Assembly (NCBI GenBank): GCA_938041445.1
Contig: CALISO010000087.1
Span: 1 to 35,881, forward strand
Length of the DNA: 35,881 nucleotides
Direction of reading: 5' to 3'
DNA from: an uncultured Saprospiraceae bacterium
Lineage (GTDB): Bacteria; Bacteroidota; Bacteroidia; Chitinophagales; Saprospiraceae
Positions within the stretch are counted from its first letter, which is position 1, and every line of letters starts with the position of its first letter. The notes under the pieces were generated by a model. The model saw only the letters and a program-made list of their open reading frames with translations. It was not told the origin of the DNA and did no database searches. Shown here piece by piece: positions 7,580 through 16,363 of the stretch. The position numbers and the translations under genes are program-made.

Positions 7580-8314
7580 ATGGACAATACAATGATTAAA
7601 ACTTCCAATCTACAGAAAACCTATGTGATGGGTTCTGAAAAGATCCATGCTCTTAAGGACCTGAGTATCTCTATAGAAAAGAATGAATATGTCGCCTTAA
7701 TGGGACCAAGTGGGTCAGGAAAGTCTACATTGATGAACCTCCTTGGTTGTCTTGATACACCTACATCAGGTGAATATATCCTAAAAGGTGAGGTAGTCAG
7801 TGAGATGGATGATAGTGACTTAGCTAAGGTTCGTAATAAGGAGATTGGTTTTGTATTTCAGACGTTTAATTTACTTCCTCGGATTTCATCATTGGATAAT
7901 GTGGCTTTACCTCTGGTGTATGGAGGGTGGTCTGCCAAGGCTCGGCAGGCTAGGGCAGCTGAAGTACTTGACTTAGTAGGACTTGGAGATCGAATGGATC
8001 ATAAGCCCAATGAACTATCTGGAGGTCAGCGACAACGAGTTGCGATTGCTAGAGCACTTGTAGGAGATCCAGCAATTATCCTGGCAGATGAGCCAACGGG
8101 TAACTTAGATACTAAAACTTCTGTAGAGATTATGTCCATTCTAGAAAAGATCCACAATGCTGGTAACACAATCATCCTCGTTACTCATGAACCGGATATT
8201 GCTGAACATGCCCATAGAATCATCAGACTCAGGGATGGTTATCTAGAATCAGATGTTCAAAATGAGAATATCATTCTAGCAAGTGACCCGAATCATAATT
8301 ATAACATTAAGTAG
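7580..8314 (+). CDS. ABC transporter ATP-binding protein (LolD/MacB type)
   Basis: About 244 residues. All nucleotide-binding motifs are intact: Walker [10 protein letters not shown] (residues 42-50), Q-loop [20 protein letters not shown], signature [15 protein letters not shown], Walker [12 protein letters not shown] and the H-loop VTHEP. The Q-loop wording and the NLDTKT block place it in the MacB/LolD/FtsE group, which energises FtsX-like permeases for export of lipoproteins, peptides or drugs. No permease gene is adjacent, so the partner must be encoded elsewhere. The start is taken at ATG 7580; ATG 7592 ([11 protein letters not shown]) is equally possible, and a TTG at 7562 is less likely. 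It is divergent from the kinase gene. Confidence 0.9.
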   Translation: MDNTMIKTSNLQKTYVMGSEKIHALKDLSISIEKNEYVALMGPSGSGKSTLMNLLGCLDTPTSGEYILKGEVVSEMDDSDLAKVRNKEIGFVFQTFNLLPRISSLDNVALPLVYGGWSAKARQARAAEVLDLVGLGDRMDHKPNELSGGQRQRVAIARALVGDPAIILADEPTGNLDTKTSVEIMSILEKIHNAGNTIILVTHEPDIAEHAHRIIRLRDGYLESDVQNENIILASDPNHNYNIK

Positions 8315-8434
8315 GAAGGGGAAGATTTTTGTCTTTTGTATTACTTGGTAGCATCTGATAATGTAAGTTCTTTCAGAACAAAATCCCTTTAATCAGTATT
8401 GACATTGGATGAATAAGATGATAGGATTTATCAT

Positions 8435-8442
8435 CATATTTG
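8435..8442 (+). promoter_or_regulatory. Possible -7 promoter box for the aspartate kinase gene (CATATTTG)
   Basis: CATATTTG differs from TAnnTTTG only at the first base and lies 28 bases before the TTG start of the aspartate kinase gene. A TTG at 8405-8407 could be a -33 element, but the spacing is about 4 bases too long. Confidence 0.35.
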
Positions 8443-8469
8443 CACTTCCAATTTTAAATTAGATTTCAA

Positions 8470-9720
8470 TTGAATATTCAGATACATAAGTTTGGTGGGG
8501 CTTCAGTTTCGACGGCCGACCTTATTCGTAATTGCAGAGACATAGTTACTAATCACATTCCTGATAAATCAATCATTGTTGTTTCAGCAATGGGTAAAAC
8601 TACTAATGCACTGGAGAAAGTTGCAGAAGCTATTTTCTCTAATGATGATTACCAGCCGCATATAGATCATATTGTCTCAGAGCACACTGCTATAGTAGAG
8701 GCACTATTTGATAATCCAACAGTTATCCTTGATAGAATTAATGATACAATCGCAGAGATTGATTGGATTGCCGATGAGGAGAATAGTATCTATGACTATG
8801 TATATGATCAGATAGTAAGTATAGGGGAGTTACTTTCTACATTGATCGTTGAAGCTTATTTGAGGCAATCTCTCAATTCAGCCTATCTTGATGTAAGAGA
8901 CTGTATACTTACTGACCAGACTTACAGGGACGCAGTTATAGATTGGGATAAGACAGCAAGTCGTATATCAGGTGCAGTGATTCCGCTTTTGAATAAGGTG
9001 GATTATATCGTAACCCAAGGATTTATCGGTGTAGATGATGAGAATAATACGACAACTTTAGGTCGAGAAGGGTCTGACTATACAGCCGCAATATTTGGTA
9101 AGTGTCTCTCTGCTGAGAAAGTTACTGTTTGGAAGGATGTACCTGGAATCATGTCTGCCGATCCCAAGCGATTTGACTTTGCTGAAATGGTTCCGAGAAT
9201 GTCGTATCAAGCCTTGTATCAGATGGCTGATGCTGGTGCAAAAGTTATACACCCAAAGACAATGTTACCATTGAAATCTGCTGATATTCCACTATATGTT
9301 CGATCATTTAAGGATCCTGAAAGTCCTGGTACTGTCATTACCACCGATACAGAGGAACTGGCTGTCCCATCTATCATATGCAAGGATGACCAACTATTGA
9401 TTACATTGACACCATCGCAATTCAATGTTGAATGGTCAGTAGCTACAGTGGCAGACTTGTTCAAGGCAGATAATTGGGATATCAATTACTTCCAAAAAAA
9501 TGCTCTATCCTACGTAATCTGTGTGAGGTATGATTTTGCCTTGACACATTTGATGAATAAATTAGCTCAACAATTTGATGTCACGACCAATAGAGATGTG
9601 CGATTGATTACTATTCTCAATACAAATGATACAATTGAGAAACAACTGGTCGGCAACGATACCGTCTTATTACTACAAAGATCACCGCAAACTTTTAGAG
9701 CAGTCATCACCAATTCATAG
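8470..9720 (+). CDS. Aspartate kinase, TTG start
   Basis: 416 residues. The N-terminus MNIQIHKFGGASVSTADLIRN has the aspartokinase KFGGASV motif, followed by VVSAMGKTTNALE; the middle has GFIGVDDENNTTTLGREGSDYTAA, the ATP/aspartate-binding core, and VWKDVPGIMSADPK, the classic aspartokinase block. The C-terminal part (about 300-416) is a regulatory region of ACT-like length with weak sequence identity. It makes aspartyl phosphate, the first step to lysine, threonine, methionine and diaminopimelate. The frame is closed by TAA at 8455-8457 and contains no ATG before the KFGG motif, so TTG at 8470 is the best start. No other gene of the pathway is adjacent. Confidence 0.93.
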   Translation: MNIQIHKFGGASVSTADLIRNCRDIVTNHIPDKSIIVVSAMGKTTNALEKVAEAIFSNDDYQPHIDHIVSEHTAIVEALFDNPTVILDRINDTIAEIDWIADEENSIYDYVYDQIVSIGELLSTLIVEAYLRQSLNSAYLDVRDCILTDQTYRDAVIDWDKTASRISGAVIPLLNKVDYIVTQGFIGVDDENNTTTLGREGSDYTAAIFGKCLSAEKVTVWKDVPGIMSADPKRFDFAEMVPRMSYQALYQMADAGAKVIHPKTMLPLKSADIPLYVRSFKDPESPGTVITTDTEELAVPSIICKDDQLLITLTPSQFNVEWSVATVADLFKADNWDINYFQKNALSYVICVRYDFALTHLMNKLAQQFDVTTNRDVRLITILNTNDTIEKQLVGNDTVLLLQRSPQTFRAVITNS

Positions 9721-9770
9721 AACAATTCTTTATTGTCTGACATTTGATAAGTATCAATAAAAGTTATTAG

Positions 9771-11099
9771 ATGGCTAAGACATATTTCTGGTTTAGAAGA
9801 GATTTAAGATTGACAGACAATGCAGGTCTGTACTATGCTTTGAAAGAAAACCAAGATGTTCAATGTATCTTCATTTTTGATAAGAATATTCTAGATAAAC
9901 TTCCTGCAAAGGATGACCCGAGAGTTGAGTTTATTCATAGCGTCATTTCAGAAATGAAAAGTCAACTTATCCAGATGGAGGCGGACTTGCAGATCTATTA
10001 TGGAGACCCGGTTGAGGTATGGAAGAAGATTTTAGAGAAGGATCCTTGCAAGTCCATCTACTGTAACCGTGACTACGAGAAGTATGCCCAAGATAGAGAT
10101 AAGTCAGTGGCAGCATTGGTGAAATCTAAAGGTGGAGAGTTTAATGATTATAAAGATCATGTCATTTTCGAAAAGCAAGAGGTTGTTAAGAATGATGGGC
10201 TTCCCTATACTGTATTTACTCCATATAAAAGAAAATGGCTTACTACATTGGATAGTGATAATAATTATGCTGAATCCTATTACTTTTCATCGTATCCATT
10301 AGAACAATACTATTCAAATCTTGCCAAGTCAAAACCAAGCAATGAGATCTCACTAGATTCCATGGGGTTCAAGCCATCCGAGATAGAGAAACCACCTACA
10401 GAAGTTGCTCAAGGTCTGATAAAATCATATGATAAGAATCGGAATTTTCCAGCAATAGAGGGTACATCCAAATTAGGGATTCACTTTAGGTTTGGAACCA
10501 TTAGTATCAGAGAGAAAGCCCGCAAGGCGAGTGTACTAAATGATACATACCTATCTGAACTAGTATGGAGAGACTTTTACAGTCAGATACTCTTTCACTT
10601 TCCTCATGTATCAACCAATGCCTTCCGATCTAAGTACGAAATGATTGAATGGCGCAATGATGAAAAAGACTTTGCACTATGGTGTCAAGGTAAGACTGGT
10701 TACCCGATCGTAGATGCAGGAATGCGTGAATTGAATACAACCGGATGGATGCATAATAGAGTCAGAATGATTACTGCAAGTTTCTTGACTAAGCACCTGC
10801 TCATTGACTGGCGGTGGGGTGAACAGTATTTTGCTGACAAGCTTCTTGACTTTGACTTAGCAAGTAATAATGGAGGATGGCAATGGGCTGCAGGTTGTGG
10901 CACGGATGCAGCACCGTATTTTCGGATTTTTAATCCCCATACGCAGCTTGATAAATTCGATAAGCAACGAAAGTATGTGAATCAATACGTTCCAGAATAT
11001 GACACTGATGACTATCCAACATTTATGGTAGATCATAAAGAGGCGAGAGAAAGATGTTTAGCAACTTATAAGGCTGGACTTGATAAGGCGTCTGAATAA
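9771..11099 (+). CDS. phrB: Deoxyribodipyrimidine photolyase / cryptochrome family
   Basis: 442 residues. It starts MAKTYFWFRRDLRLTDNAGL, the antenna-domain signature of class I photolyases. The C-terminal FAD domain carries GTSKLGIHFRFGTISIRE, the block ELVWRDFYSQIL, GYPIVDAGMRELNTTGWMHN and DWRWGEQYFADKLLDFDLASN followed by GGWQWAAGCGTDAAPYFRIF. These match CPD photolyases that use blue light to split cyclobutane pyrimidine dimers; the NxxGWxxxxxxGxDAxPYFR region is intact. A cryptochrome with signalling function cannot be excluded by sequence reading. The gene stands alone and runs head-on into yihY, 8 bases apart. Confidence 0.94.
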   Translation: MAKTYFWFRRDLRLTDNAGLYYALKENQDVQCIFIFDKNILDKLPAKDDPRVEFIHSVISEMKSQLIQMEADLQIYYGDPVEVWKKILEKDPCKSIYCNRDYEKYAQDRDKSVAALVKSKGGEFNDYKDHVIFEKQEVVKNDGLPYTVFTPYKRKWLTTLDSDNNYAESYYFSSYPLEQYYSNLAKSKPSNEISLDSMGFKPSEIEKPPTEVAQGLIKSYDKNRNFPAIEGTSKLGIHFRFGTISIREKARKASVLNDTYLSELVWRDFYSQILFHFPHVSTNAFRSKYEMIEWRNDEKDFALWCQGKTGYPIVDAGMRELNTTGWMHNRVRMITASFLTKHLLIDWRWGEQYFADKLLDFDLASNNGGWQWAAGCGTDAAPYFRIFNPHTQLDKFDKQRKYVNQYVPEYDTDDYPTFMVDHKEARERCLATYKAGLDKASE

Positions 11100-11107
11100 C
11101 GATTTAT

Positions 11108-12055
11108 TTATGTGTTCTGCCTTCTTTCATTCTTAGAGTCTTGATTGTCTCGTTCTACTGCAATACTTGTGTTGAGCTCAAATCCAATCAATAATATCAC
11201 AGCATTAATCTGAAGCCAAAGTAAGAGAACAATCAATGCTCCGATTGAACCATAGATTTGGTTATACTGTCCAAAGTTATTGACGAAGTATGCAAAGACT
11301 AAAGAAGAGACTATAGATAATGTAGTGGCTAAGAAAGCACCAGGATTTGAGAATTGAAACTTCCGATACATACTAGGTCCATACCGATATATCAAACTGA
11401 TAGAAGTATAAATTAATCCAATAATGATTAGCCATCTAAAGATTTGGACGGCTACCGAAGTGGCACTCTCGATATGGAAGCGGGAGAAAATATTGGTAAA
11501 GAGTTGGTCTCCAAATACAATTAATATAAACGAGAGTAAGAAGATGAATGAAATGATAATTGTCAAGCTTGTCGCAATAAGCCTACGCTTAAAAAATGAT
11601 CGTTTCTTAAATGTCTTATCATAACTTTTATCAAATCCTGCCATTAGAGTGATCATTCCACTACTAGAAAATATGATCGCTAAGACAAAACCCAAAGAAA
11701 GCAATCCACCACGTTTGATTGAGACTAAGCTATTCACAATCTCCATCAAATAATTAAAGGCTTCGCTTGGAAGTGCCCTACGTCCCAGTGTGTTCATCGC
11801 TTCCAAGAAGTCAAAGCGAATAGGCAAGAGTGGTATCAGGGTGAAGATGAATATGATTGTCGGAAATATTGACAGAAAAAATGAGAAAGCCACTGAATTA
11901 GCTCTGACAATCAAGTCATGTTTTTTCAATTCATTGATCACAAATCGTATTACATGATATAGGGAGATTCCTCTGAATCCAGGTAATGTGATTGACCGAC
12001 AATGAGCGATAAGTGGCAGTATGAATATTCGATATATTTTACGTCCTAGTTTCAA
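11108..12055 (-). CDS. YihY/BrkB family inner-membrane protein
   Basis: 315 residues with five to six predicted transmembrane helices (for example SFFLSIFPTIIFIFTLIPLL, GFVLAIIFSSSGMITLMAGF, SLTIIISFIFLLSFILIVFG, a helix ending in LIYTSI, and two C-terminal helices). The AFSFFLSIFPTIIFIF segment and the GSIGALIVLLLWLQINAVILLIG segment are characteristic of the YihY/UPF0761 (formerly called RNase BN) family, whose function is unknown. The start is TTG at 12055, overlapping the TGA stop of the thioesterase gene as TTGA, so translation is probably coupled. It is the last gene of the minus-strand operon. Confidence 0.9.
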   Translation of the reverse strand: MKLGRKIYRIFILPLIAHCRSITLPGFRGISLYHVIRFVINELKKHDLIVRANSVAFSFFLSIFPTIIFIFTLIPLLPIRFDFLEAMNTLGRRALPSEAFNYLMEIVNSLVSIKRGGLLSLGFVLAIIFSSSGMITLMAGFDKSYDKTFKKRSFFKRRLIATSLTIIISFIFLLSFILIVFGDQLFTNIFSRFHIESATSVAVQIFRWLIIIGLIYTSISLIYRYGPSMYRKFQFSNPGAFLATTLSIVSSLVFAYFVNNFGQYNQIYGSIGALIVLLLWLQINAVILLIGFELNTSIAVERDNQDSKNERRQNT

Positions 12056-12459
12056 AAGTAGGTAGCAAGTTTGTCAGCAAATGCCGATGGACAAGACACA
12101 CGTTTCTCTGTAGCTGAGTCAACGAAAAAGAGTTTTACAACCGCTGTATTAATGACTTCAGACTTTTCATTGATTAATTTGAAATCAAAAGATATGAGCT
12201 TAGTTGGCATCGAGGTAATTGTTGATTCGATCGTGATAAGATCATCGTAGTAAGCTGGTTTTAGATATCTACTTTCCAAGGATACTACGGGCAATTTTAC
12301 GCCGAGTATATCTTCAAAGTCTCGATATCTGAAACCCAATGACCTGATCAATTCAACACGACCTATTTCGTAATATTTAGCGTAGTGACCGTAGTACAGA
12401 TATCCCATCTTGTCGGTCTCAGCATATCTGACTCGCTTTTTGAATTCGTGTGTATACAT
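12052..12459 (-). CDS. Acyl-CoA thioesterase, 4HBT/YbgC-type hotdog fold
   Basis: A 135-residue single hotdog domain. The N-terminus KRVRYAETDKMGYLYYGHYAKYYEIGR carries the 4HBT signature with the catalytic Asp (ETDxMG, residue 16) and the Tyr/His-rich turn that follows. It probably hydrolyses acyl-CoA or hydroxybenzoyl-CoA-like thioesters; the substrate cannot be read from the sequence. It overlaps yihY by four bases and follows the arginine deiminase gene after 16 bases, so the three are one operon. Confidence 0.9.
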   Translation of the reverse strand: MYTHEFKKRVRYAETDKMGYLYYGHYAKYYEIGRVELIRSLGFRYRDFEDILGVKLPVVSLESRYLKPAYYDDLITIESTITSMPTKLISFDFKLINEKSEVINTAVVKLFFVDSATEKRVSCPSAFADKLATYF

Positions 12460-12475
12460 TGGATTGTCGCTCGAT

Positions 12476-13738
12476 TTATGATGACATTGCTGTTCTGACT
12501 AACGGCATACTCATACAGTGGGAACCGCCTCTTGCTCTTGATAGTTCTGAAGACGGTAGGGCAATAATGGTTTTTTCTATAGAAGACAATGGATCTTCGA
12601 CAGATGCATATTGCTTTATAAAGTCTTCAGCATCAATGATTGTATATCCATGCTTTTGGAATGCCTTAGCAGTTAATAGATTTCGGTCATAACTAATAGC
12701 AACTCCTGGCTTAAGAGTAAGAAGATTGCAACCATCAGTCCATTGCTCTCTTTCTTGGTAAGGTGAGTGACCTTTGCCTGCGAATATAAAATTGACATCA
12801 CTGTTCAATTCACTCTTAAAGAAGTCTTTGATTGAAGGGTATTCCTTCTTAGTTTCTTGGGAAGTGTAGACTTCAACATTACTTCCTAGCCCATCATAGA
12901 CAATTGGCTTGTAGCAGACGATGTCATTAGTGTCTACTTGGGTAAATATCGTGTCGATATGCATACAAGAACGGTCCTTTGGAATATTGATTCTGACAAC
13001 ATTCTTTACTAAACCAAGGTCCAGCAATCTATTCTTGAGGAGTTCAAAACCATGAGCAGAACTCCGTTCACTTACGCCTACCAATATGTAATCTGTATGA
13101 ATCATCATTACATCACCTCCTTCAACAGAAACCCGTTCTCCATACTTTGATGGTGGAAACTGATCAGGTCTATTCAGATTGATCACCTTACCAGCTTGCC
13201 TAGTTGCTTCAAAGAGTGGATGTCTGGATATAATCATTCTTGTTAGCAGGTTTTCTCTCCATCTGGCTGACTTGGCTGCTTTGGTAACTATAATACCATC
13301 ATTGACTGTTACTGCAATGTCTCTTGTAAACATAAAGTTGGGAATCGGATCAAAGAAGATCATATCTCGACTTTGATCAAATCCCGTGATCAACACTTTC
13401 GCCAGTTTGTCACAACTCAGACTGTTGAAATATTGTTGCTCCGCAGGAGGTAATTCTTCTTCTAAAATAATCTTAGAAAGCAGCTCGTCTTTTTCTTCTG
13501 ATGGTTCTTTGAGACTTTCACATAAGAGATCTTCTACTTGATGGACATTCTCACTGCCGAGGCAGATATTGAGTACTTCTTTATAAATATTGTACTCTTT
13601 TAACATCAGTGGATAGTGGACGATGTCATCGAAAAGCAGTTCTTCCGCATGTTTTGGAGATATTCGATCGATACCTGAGTCAGGCGTATGTACGATGAGA
13701 GAGATTAGCCTCCCAATCTCTGAATCACAATTAATCAT
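12476..13738 (-). CDS. arcA: Arginine deiminase
   Basis: 420 residues, the usual size of bacterial arginine deiminases. The guanidino-modifying enzyme motifs all appear in order: FMFTRDIAV (Asp140), VEGGDVMMI (Glu206), CMHIDTIF (His260 and Asp262) and GGSHCMSMPL with the nucleophilic Cys408. It converts arginine to citrulline and ammonia. No ornithine carbamoyltransferase, carbamate kinase or arginine/ornithine antiporter gene is nearby, so it is not in a classical fermentation operon and may serve nitrogen or acid metabolism. A -7-like box lies just upstream at 13759-13766, implying a short leader. Confidence 0.92.
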   Translation of the reverse strand: MINCDSEIGRLISLIVHTPDSGIDRISPKHAEELLFDDIVHYPLMLKEYNIYKEVLNICLGSENVHQVEDLLCESLKEPSEEKDELLSKIILEEELPPAEQQYFNSLSCDKLAKVLITGFDQSRDMIFFDPIPNFMFTRDIAVTVNDGIIVTKAAKSARWRENLLTRMIISRHPLFEATRQAGKVINLNRPDQFPPSKYGERVSVEGGDVMMIHTDYILVGVSERSSAHGFELLKNRLLDLGLVKNVVRINIPKDRSCMHIDTIFTQVDTNDIVCYKPIVYDGLGSNVEVYTSQETKKEYPSIKDFFKSELNSDVNFIFAGKGHSPYQEREQWTDGCNLLTLKPGVAISYDRNLLTAKAFQKHGYTIIDAEDFIKQYASVEDPLSSIEKTIIALPSSELSRARGGSHCMSMPLVRTAMSS

Positions 13739-13750
13739 AGGTTAGATAAA

Positions 13751-13762
13751 TTTGTATACAAA
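13751..13762. promoter_or_regulatory. 12-bp perfect palindrome in the divergent promoter region
   Basis: TTTGTATACAAA is a perfect palindrome located 13 bases upstream of the arcA start. Its left half overlaps a plus-strand TAAATTTG (13747-13754) and its right half overlaps the minus-strand CATCTTTG box (13759-13766). It could be an operator for a dimeric regulator, or simply two promoter boxes placed back to back. Confidence 0.4.
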
Positions 13763-13766
13763 GATG
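13759..13766 (-). promoter_or_regulatory. Likely -7 promoter box for the arcA operon (CATCTTTG)
   Basis: On the minus strand this reads CATCTTTG, one mismatch from TAnnTTTG. It sits 21 bases before the arcA ATG, giving a leader of about 14 bases. It overlaps the palindrome at 13751-13762. Confidence 0.45.
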
Positions 13767-13852
13767 ACTCAAATGGAGCATTCTCAGCCTACATTTCGAC
13801 GTTATTTCAATACATCTACAAAAAAATCCGTTTAGAATCAATGGATATTGGA

Positions 13853-13860
13853 TAGCTTTG
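13853..13860 (+). promoter_or_regulatory. -7 promoter box for the glycosyltransferase genes (TAGCTTTG)
   Basis: TAGCTTTG is an exact TAnnTTTG match, 83 bases before the start of the first glycosyltransferase gene. No clear -33 TTTG is found 18-20 bases upstream, only TTTA at 13831-13834. Confidence 0.5.
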
Positions 13861-13942
13861 TCTCGAATAGAGATAGAGGATCAATTGTAGATTAGTTCAA
13901 ACAAGTATCCACAAATAGCTCATCAGGAGAATGGCCGATTAG

Positions 13943-15157
13943 ATGAAAATCTTACAGTTAACTAAGAAATTTCCATACCCATTGAATAATGGAGAGTCGA
14001 TTGCAATATACAATCTGACCAAGGGGCTCTTGCATTGTGGTGCAGAGGTTGACTTATTATCACTCAATACTTCTAAGCATTATACGGATGTTACTTCTCT
14101 CAATGGTGGTCTTGATCACTACAGGAGTATCTCTGATATCTATCATAAGAATGATACCTCTTATATGGGAGCCGTGTTGAATCTGTTCTCAAGTGAATCC
14201 TACCATGTACAACGGTTGCAATCGTCAGATTTTGAAGCGGCATTAATCGAGCAGTTAGCATCTACGAATTATGATGTCATCCTTCTGGAAACGATATACA
14301 TGTCTATGTATTTACCCATCATTCTGAAGCATAGCAAGGCTGTAATTTGCCTGCGAGCTCACAATATAGAGTATGAGATATGGAGGCGTTGTAGCGAAGA
14401 GGAGACTTCTAGGCCCAAGTCTTGGTATCTCAATCTCTGCGCTAACCGACTCAAGAAGTTCGAGACGAAATATTTTAAAGACTATGACATTATTGCACCT
14501 ATCACAGATCGAGATGCACTATCATTTCAGTCACTCGGTTATAGTGGTTCACAAGTTGTTGTACCAGTTGGGTTGACTCTAGATAATTACGCGTCAGACA
14601 CTTATACACATCGTGGGAAATTCTGCTTCATTGGATCACTAGATTGGATGCCGAACTTGCAAGGTCTTCGATGGTTTGTTAAGGAAGTCTGGCCAACAGT
14701 CTATGCTGAGAATCCCGATTTTCAATTTCACATTGCAGGTAAGAACGGCGATAAATCTTTGACATTTAATCAGATCGATGGTGTAACATTTCACGGAGAA
14801 GTAGATAGTGCTACAGAATTTATTAGGCATCATGGAGCTCTCATTGTTCCATTATTTAGTGGATCTGGTATCAGGGTCAAGATATTGGAGGCGATGGCGA
14901 TGCAGCGACCGGTGATCACCACAGACATTGGGTTGGAGGGCATCAATGCTAAAGATCAGCAACAAGTACTTATTGCTAATACTATCCAAGATTACATTGT
15001 ACGGATGACTAATCAAGATATAGACTACTCAGCCATCGCATTGAATGGAAAAAATTTGATCGCTGAGACATTTGACCAAAAACACCTGGCAGAGAAATTA
15101 TATCTTCAATTAAAGAAGAATATACAGAATAGATGCTCACAACAAGTATCGACATAA
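13943..15157 (+). CDS. Glycosyltransferase, GT-B fold (GT4-like)
   Basis: 404 residues, no signal peptide. The N-terminal Rossmann half starts MKILQLTKKFPYPLNNGESIAIYNL, with a Gly-rich turn for the acceptor side, and includes CLRAHNIEYEIWRR. The C-terminal half has FIGSLDWMPNLQGLRWFVKE, HGEVDSATEFI and VPLFSGSGIRVKILEAMAMQRPVITT; the last block carries the nucleotide-sugar-binding EAMA motif of family 4. It probably adds a sugar to a surface polysaccharide or lipid at the cytoplasmic membrane; donor and acceptor are unknown. The next gene, 3 bases away, encodes a related enzyme, so the two likely act in one pathway. Confidence 0.9.
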   Translation: MKILQLTKKFPYPLNNGESIAIYNLTKGLLHCGAEVDLLSLNTSKHYTDVTSLNGGLDHYRSISDIYHKNDTSYMGAVLNLFSSESYHVQRLQSSDFEAALIEQLASTNYDVILLETIYMSMYLPIILKHSKAVICLRAHNIEYEIWRRCSEEETSRPKSWYLNLCANRLKKFETKYFKDYDIIAPITDRDALSFQSLGYSGSQVVVPVGLTLDNYASDTYTHRGKFCFIGSLDWMPNLQGLRWFVKEVWPTVYAENPDFQFHIAGKNGDKSLTFNQIDGVTFHGEVDSATEFIRHHGALIVPLFSGSGIRVKILEAMAMQRPVITTDIGLEGINAKDQQQVLIANTIQDYIVRMTNQDIDYSAIALNGKNLIAETFDQKHLAEKLYLQLKKNIQNRCSQQVST

Positions 15158-15160
15158 TCT

Positions 15161-16363
15161 ATGCGGACTAAACCAAGATTAGCAATCGTACTTTCTCGGT
15201 TTCCCTATCCACTGGAGAAGGGCGATAAGTTGCGAGCCTATCATCAGATTAAGCAGTTGTCATCAGAATTTGATATCAGTCTATTATGCTTACATGAAGA
15301 GGCAATTAGCATGACTGATAGACAGGAAGTTGAAGCATTGGTTACTTCACTCACAACATATAGAATCGCCAAGTGGACCTTGCCGTTTCGGTTACTCTAC
15401 TATTCAATGATTAAATCTTGGCCGGCCCAGGTTACGTATTTTTATTCGCCAATTATTTGGAAGAAGATCCAACGGCAACTTGACCTTTTCGATCCTCATG
15501 TCATCTACAATCAGCTACCTAGAACGATCCCATATACTTCGAGTAGGACGGAGCCAAAAGTAGTTGATCTAATGGATGCCTTTAGCTATGGAATGTCTAA
15601 GCGTTCTATCAATTCTAATGGTCTCAAGAAGATCATGTATCGATGGGAGAGTAGGGCACTGCGAGGGTTTGAGTCTAAGTACGTTCCTTTATATCAAGGA
15701 GTGACGATGATTTCTGCTCAAGATAAAGTGCGATCTCCTCACTTGAAGATGGAAACAATGACAACCGTCGCAAATGGCGTGGATACGGAGCACCTCTTGA
15801 GTAATCCGAAATCAAGAGTATTTGACATCGTCTTTGTTGGTAATATGGGTTATCAGCCTAATATTGATGCTGCGTTATACTTAGTCAATCAGATCTTACC
15901 TGCATATGAGGCGGCATATAGTGAAGCTCTTACAGTTGCAATTGCTGGTGCAAGACCTAGTAAGGAAGTGCACAATCTTCAATCAGATCAAGTCACCATA
16001 TCAGGCTATGTGGAAGACATTAACGATGCCTACAATATGGGGCAGATCTTTGTCGCTCCGATCTTCTATGGAATGGGACAACAGAATAAATTGATGGAAG
16101 CAATCGCTTGTGATTTGCCTTGTGTAGTCTCTCCAGAAGTAGCAGCTCCATTCAATGCTAAACACGGTAAAGAACTATTAATCGCCAAGTCTGTTGAAGA
16201 TTTCATATCAGCAATCAGAGATATCAAACTAAGAAGAATAGACGTACCTTTGATGACTGATACTGCTAAGCAACGAATAAACCAAGTACACCAATGGAAG
16301 CAACAAACCCTACCTCTCAACAAGCTACTCAAGGACCAAGTAAAAACCAAGAGTATACACTAA
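15161..16363 (+). CDS. Second glycosyltransferase, GT-B fold (GT4-like)
   Basis: 400 residues. It opens RLAIVLSRFPYPLEKGDKLRAY, closely parallel to the SxFPYPLxxG start of the preceding gene, and contains FDIVFVGNMGYQPNIDAA, ISGYVEDINDAYNMGQIFVAP and GMGQQNKLMEAIACDLPCVV, the family 4 nucleotide-sugar-binding region with the EAIA motif. The parallel order of motifs suggests the two genes arose by an old duplication, though they have diverged widely. It starts 3 bases after its neighbour's stop (translational coupling likely) and its last 70 bases overlap the ribBA-like gene. Confidence 0.9.
   Translation: MRTKPRLAIVLSRFPYPLEKGDKLRAYHQIKQLSSEFDISLLCLHEEAISMTDRQEVEALVTSLTTYRIAKWTLPFRLLYYSMIKSWPAQVTYFYSPIIWKKIQRQLDLFDPHVIYNQLPRTIPYTSSRTEPKVVDLMDAFSYGMSKRSINSNGLKKIMYRWESRALRGFESKYVPLYQGVTMISAQDKVRSPHLKMETMTTVANGVDTEHLLSNPKSRVFDIVFVGNMGYQPNIDAALYLVNQILPAYEAAYSEALTVAIAGARPSKEVHNLQSDQVTISGYVEDINDAYNMGQIFVAPIFYGMGQQNKLMEAIACDLPCVVSPEVAAPFNAKHGKELLIAKSVEDFISAIRDIKLRRIDVPLMTDTAKQRINQVHQWKQQTLPLNKLLKDQVKTKSIH

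Noticed and set aside
12476-13738. Arginine deiminase pathway operon
   Set aside because: arcA is present but carbamoyltransferase, carbamate kinase and antiporter genes are not; the neighbours are a thioesterase and YihY.
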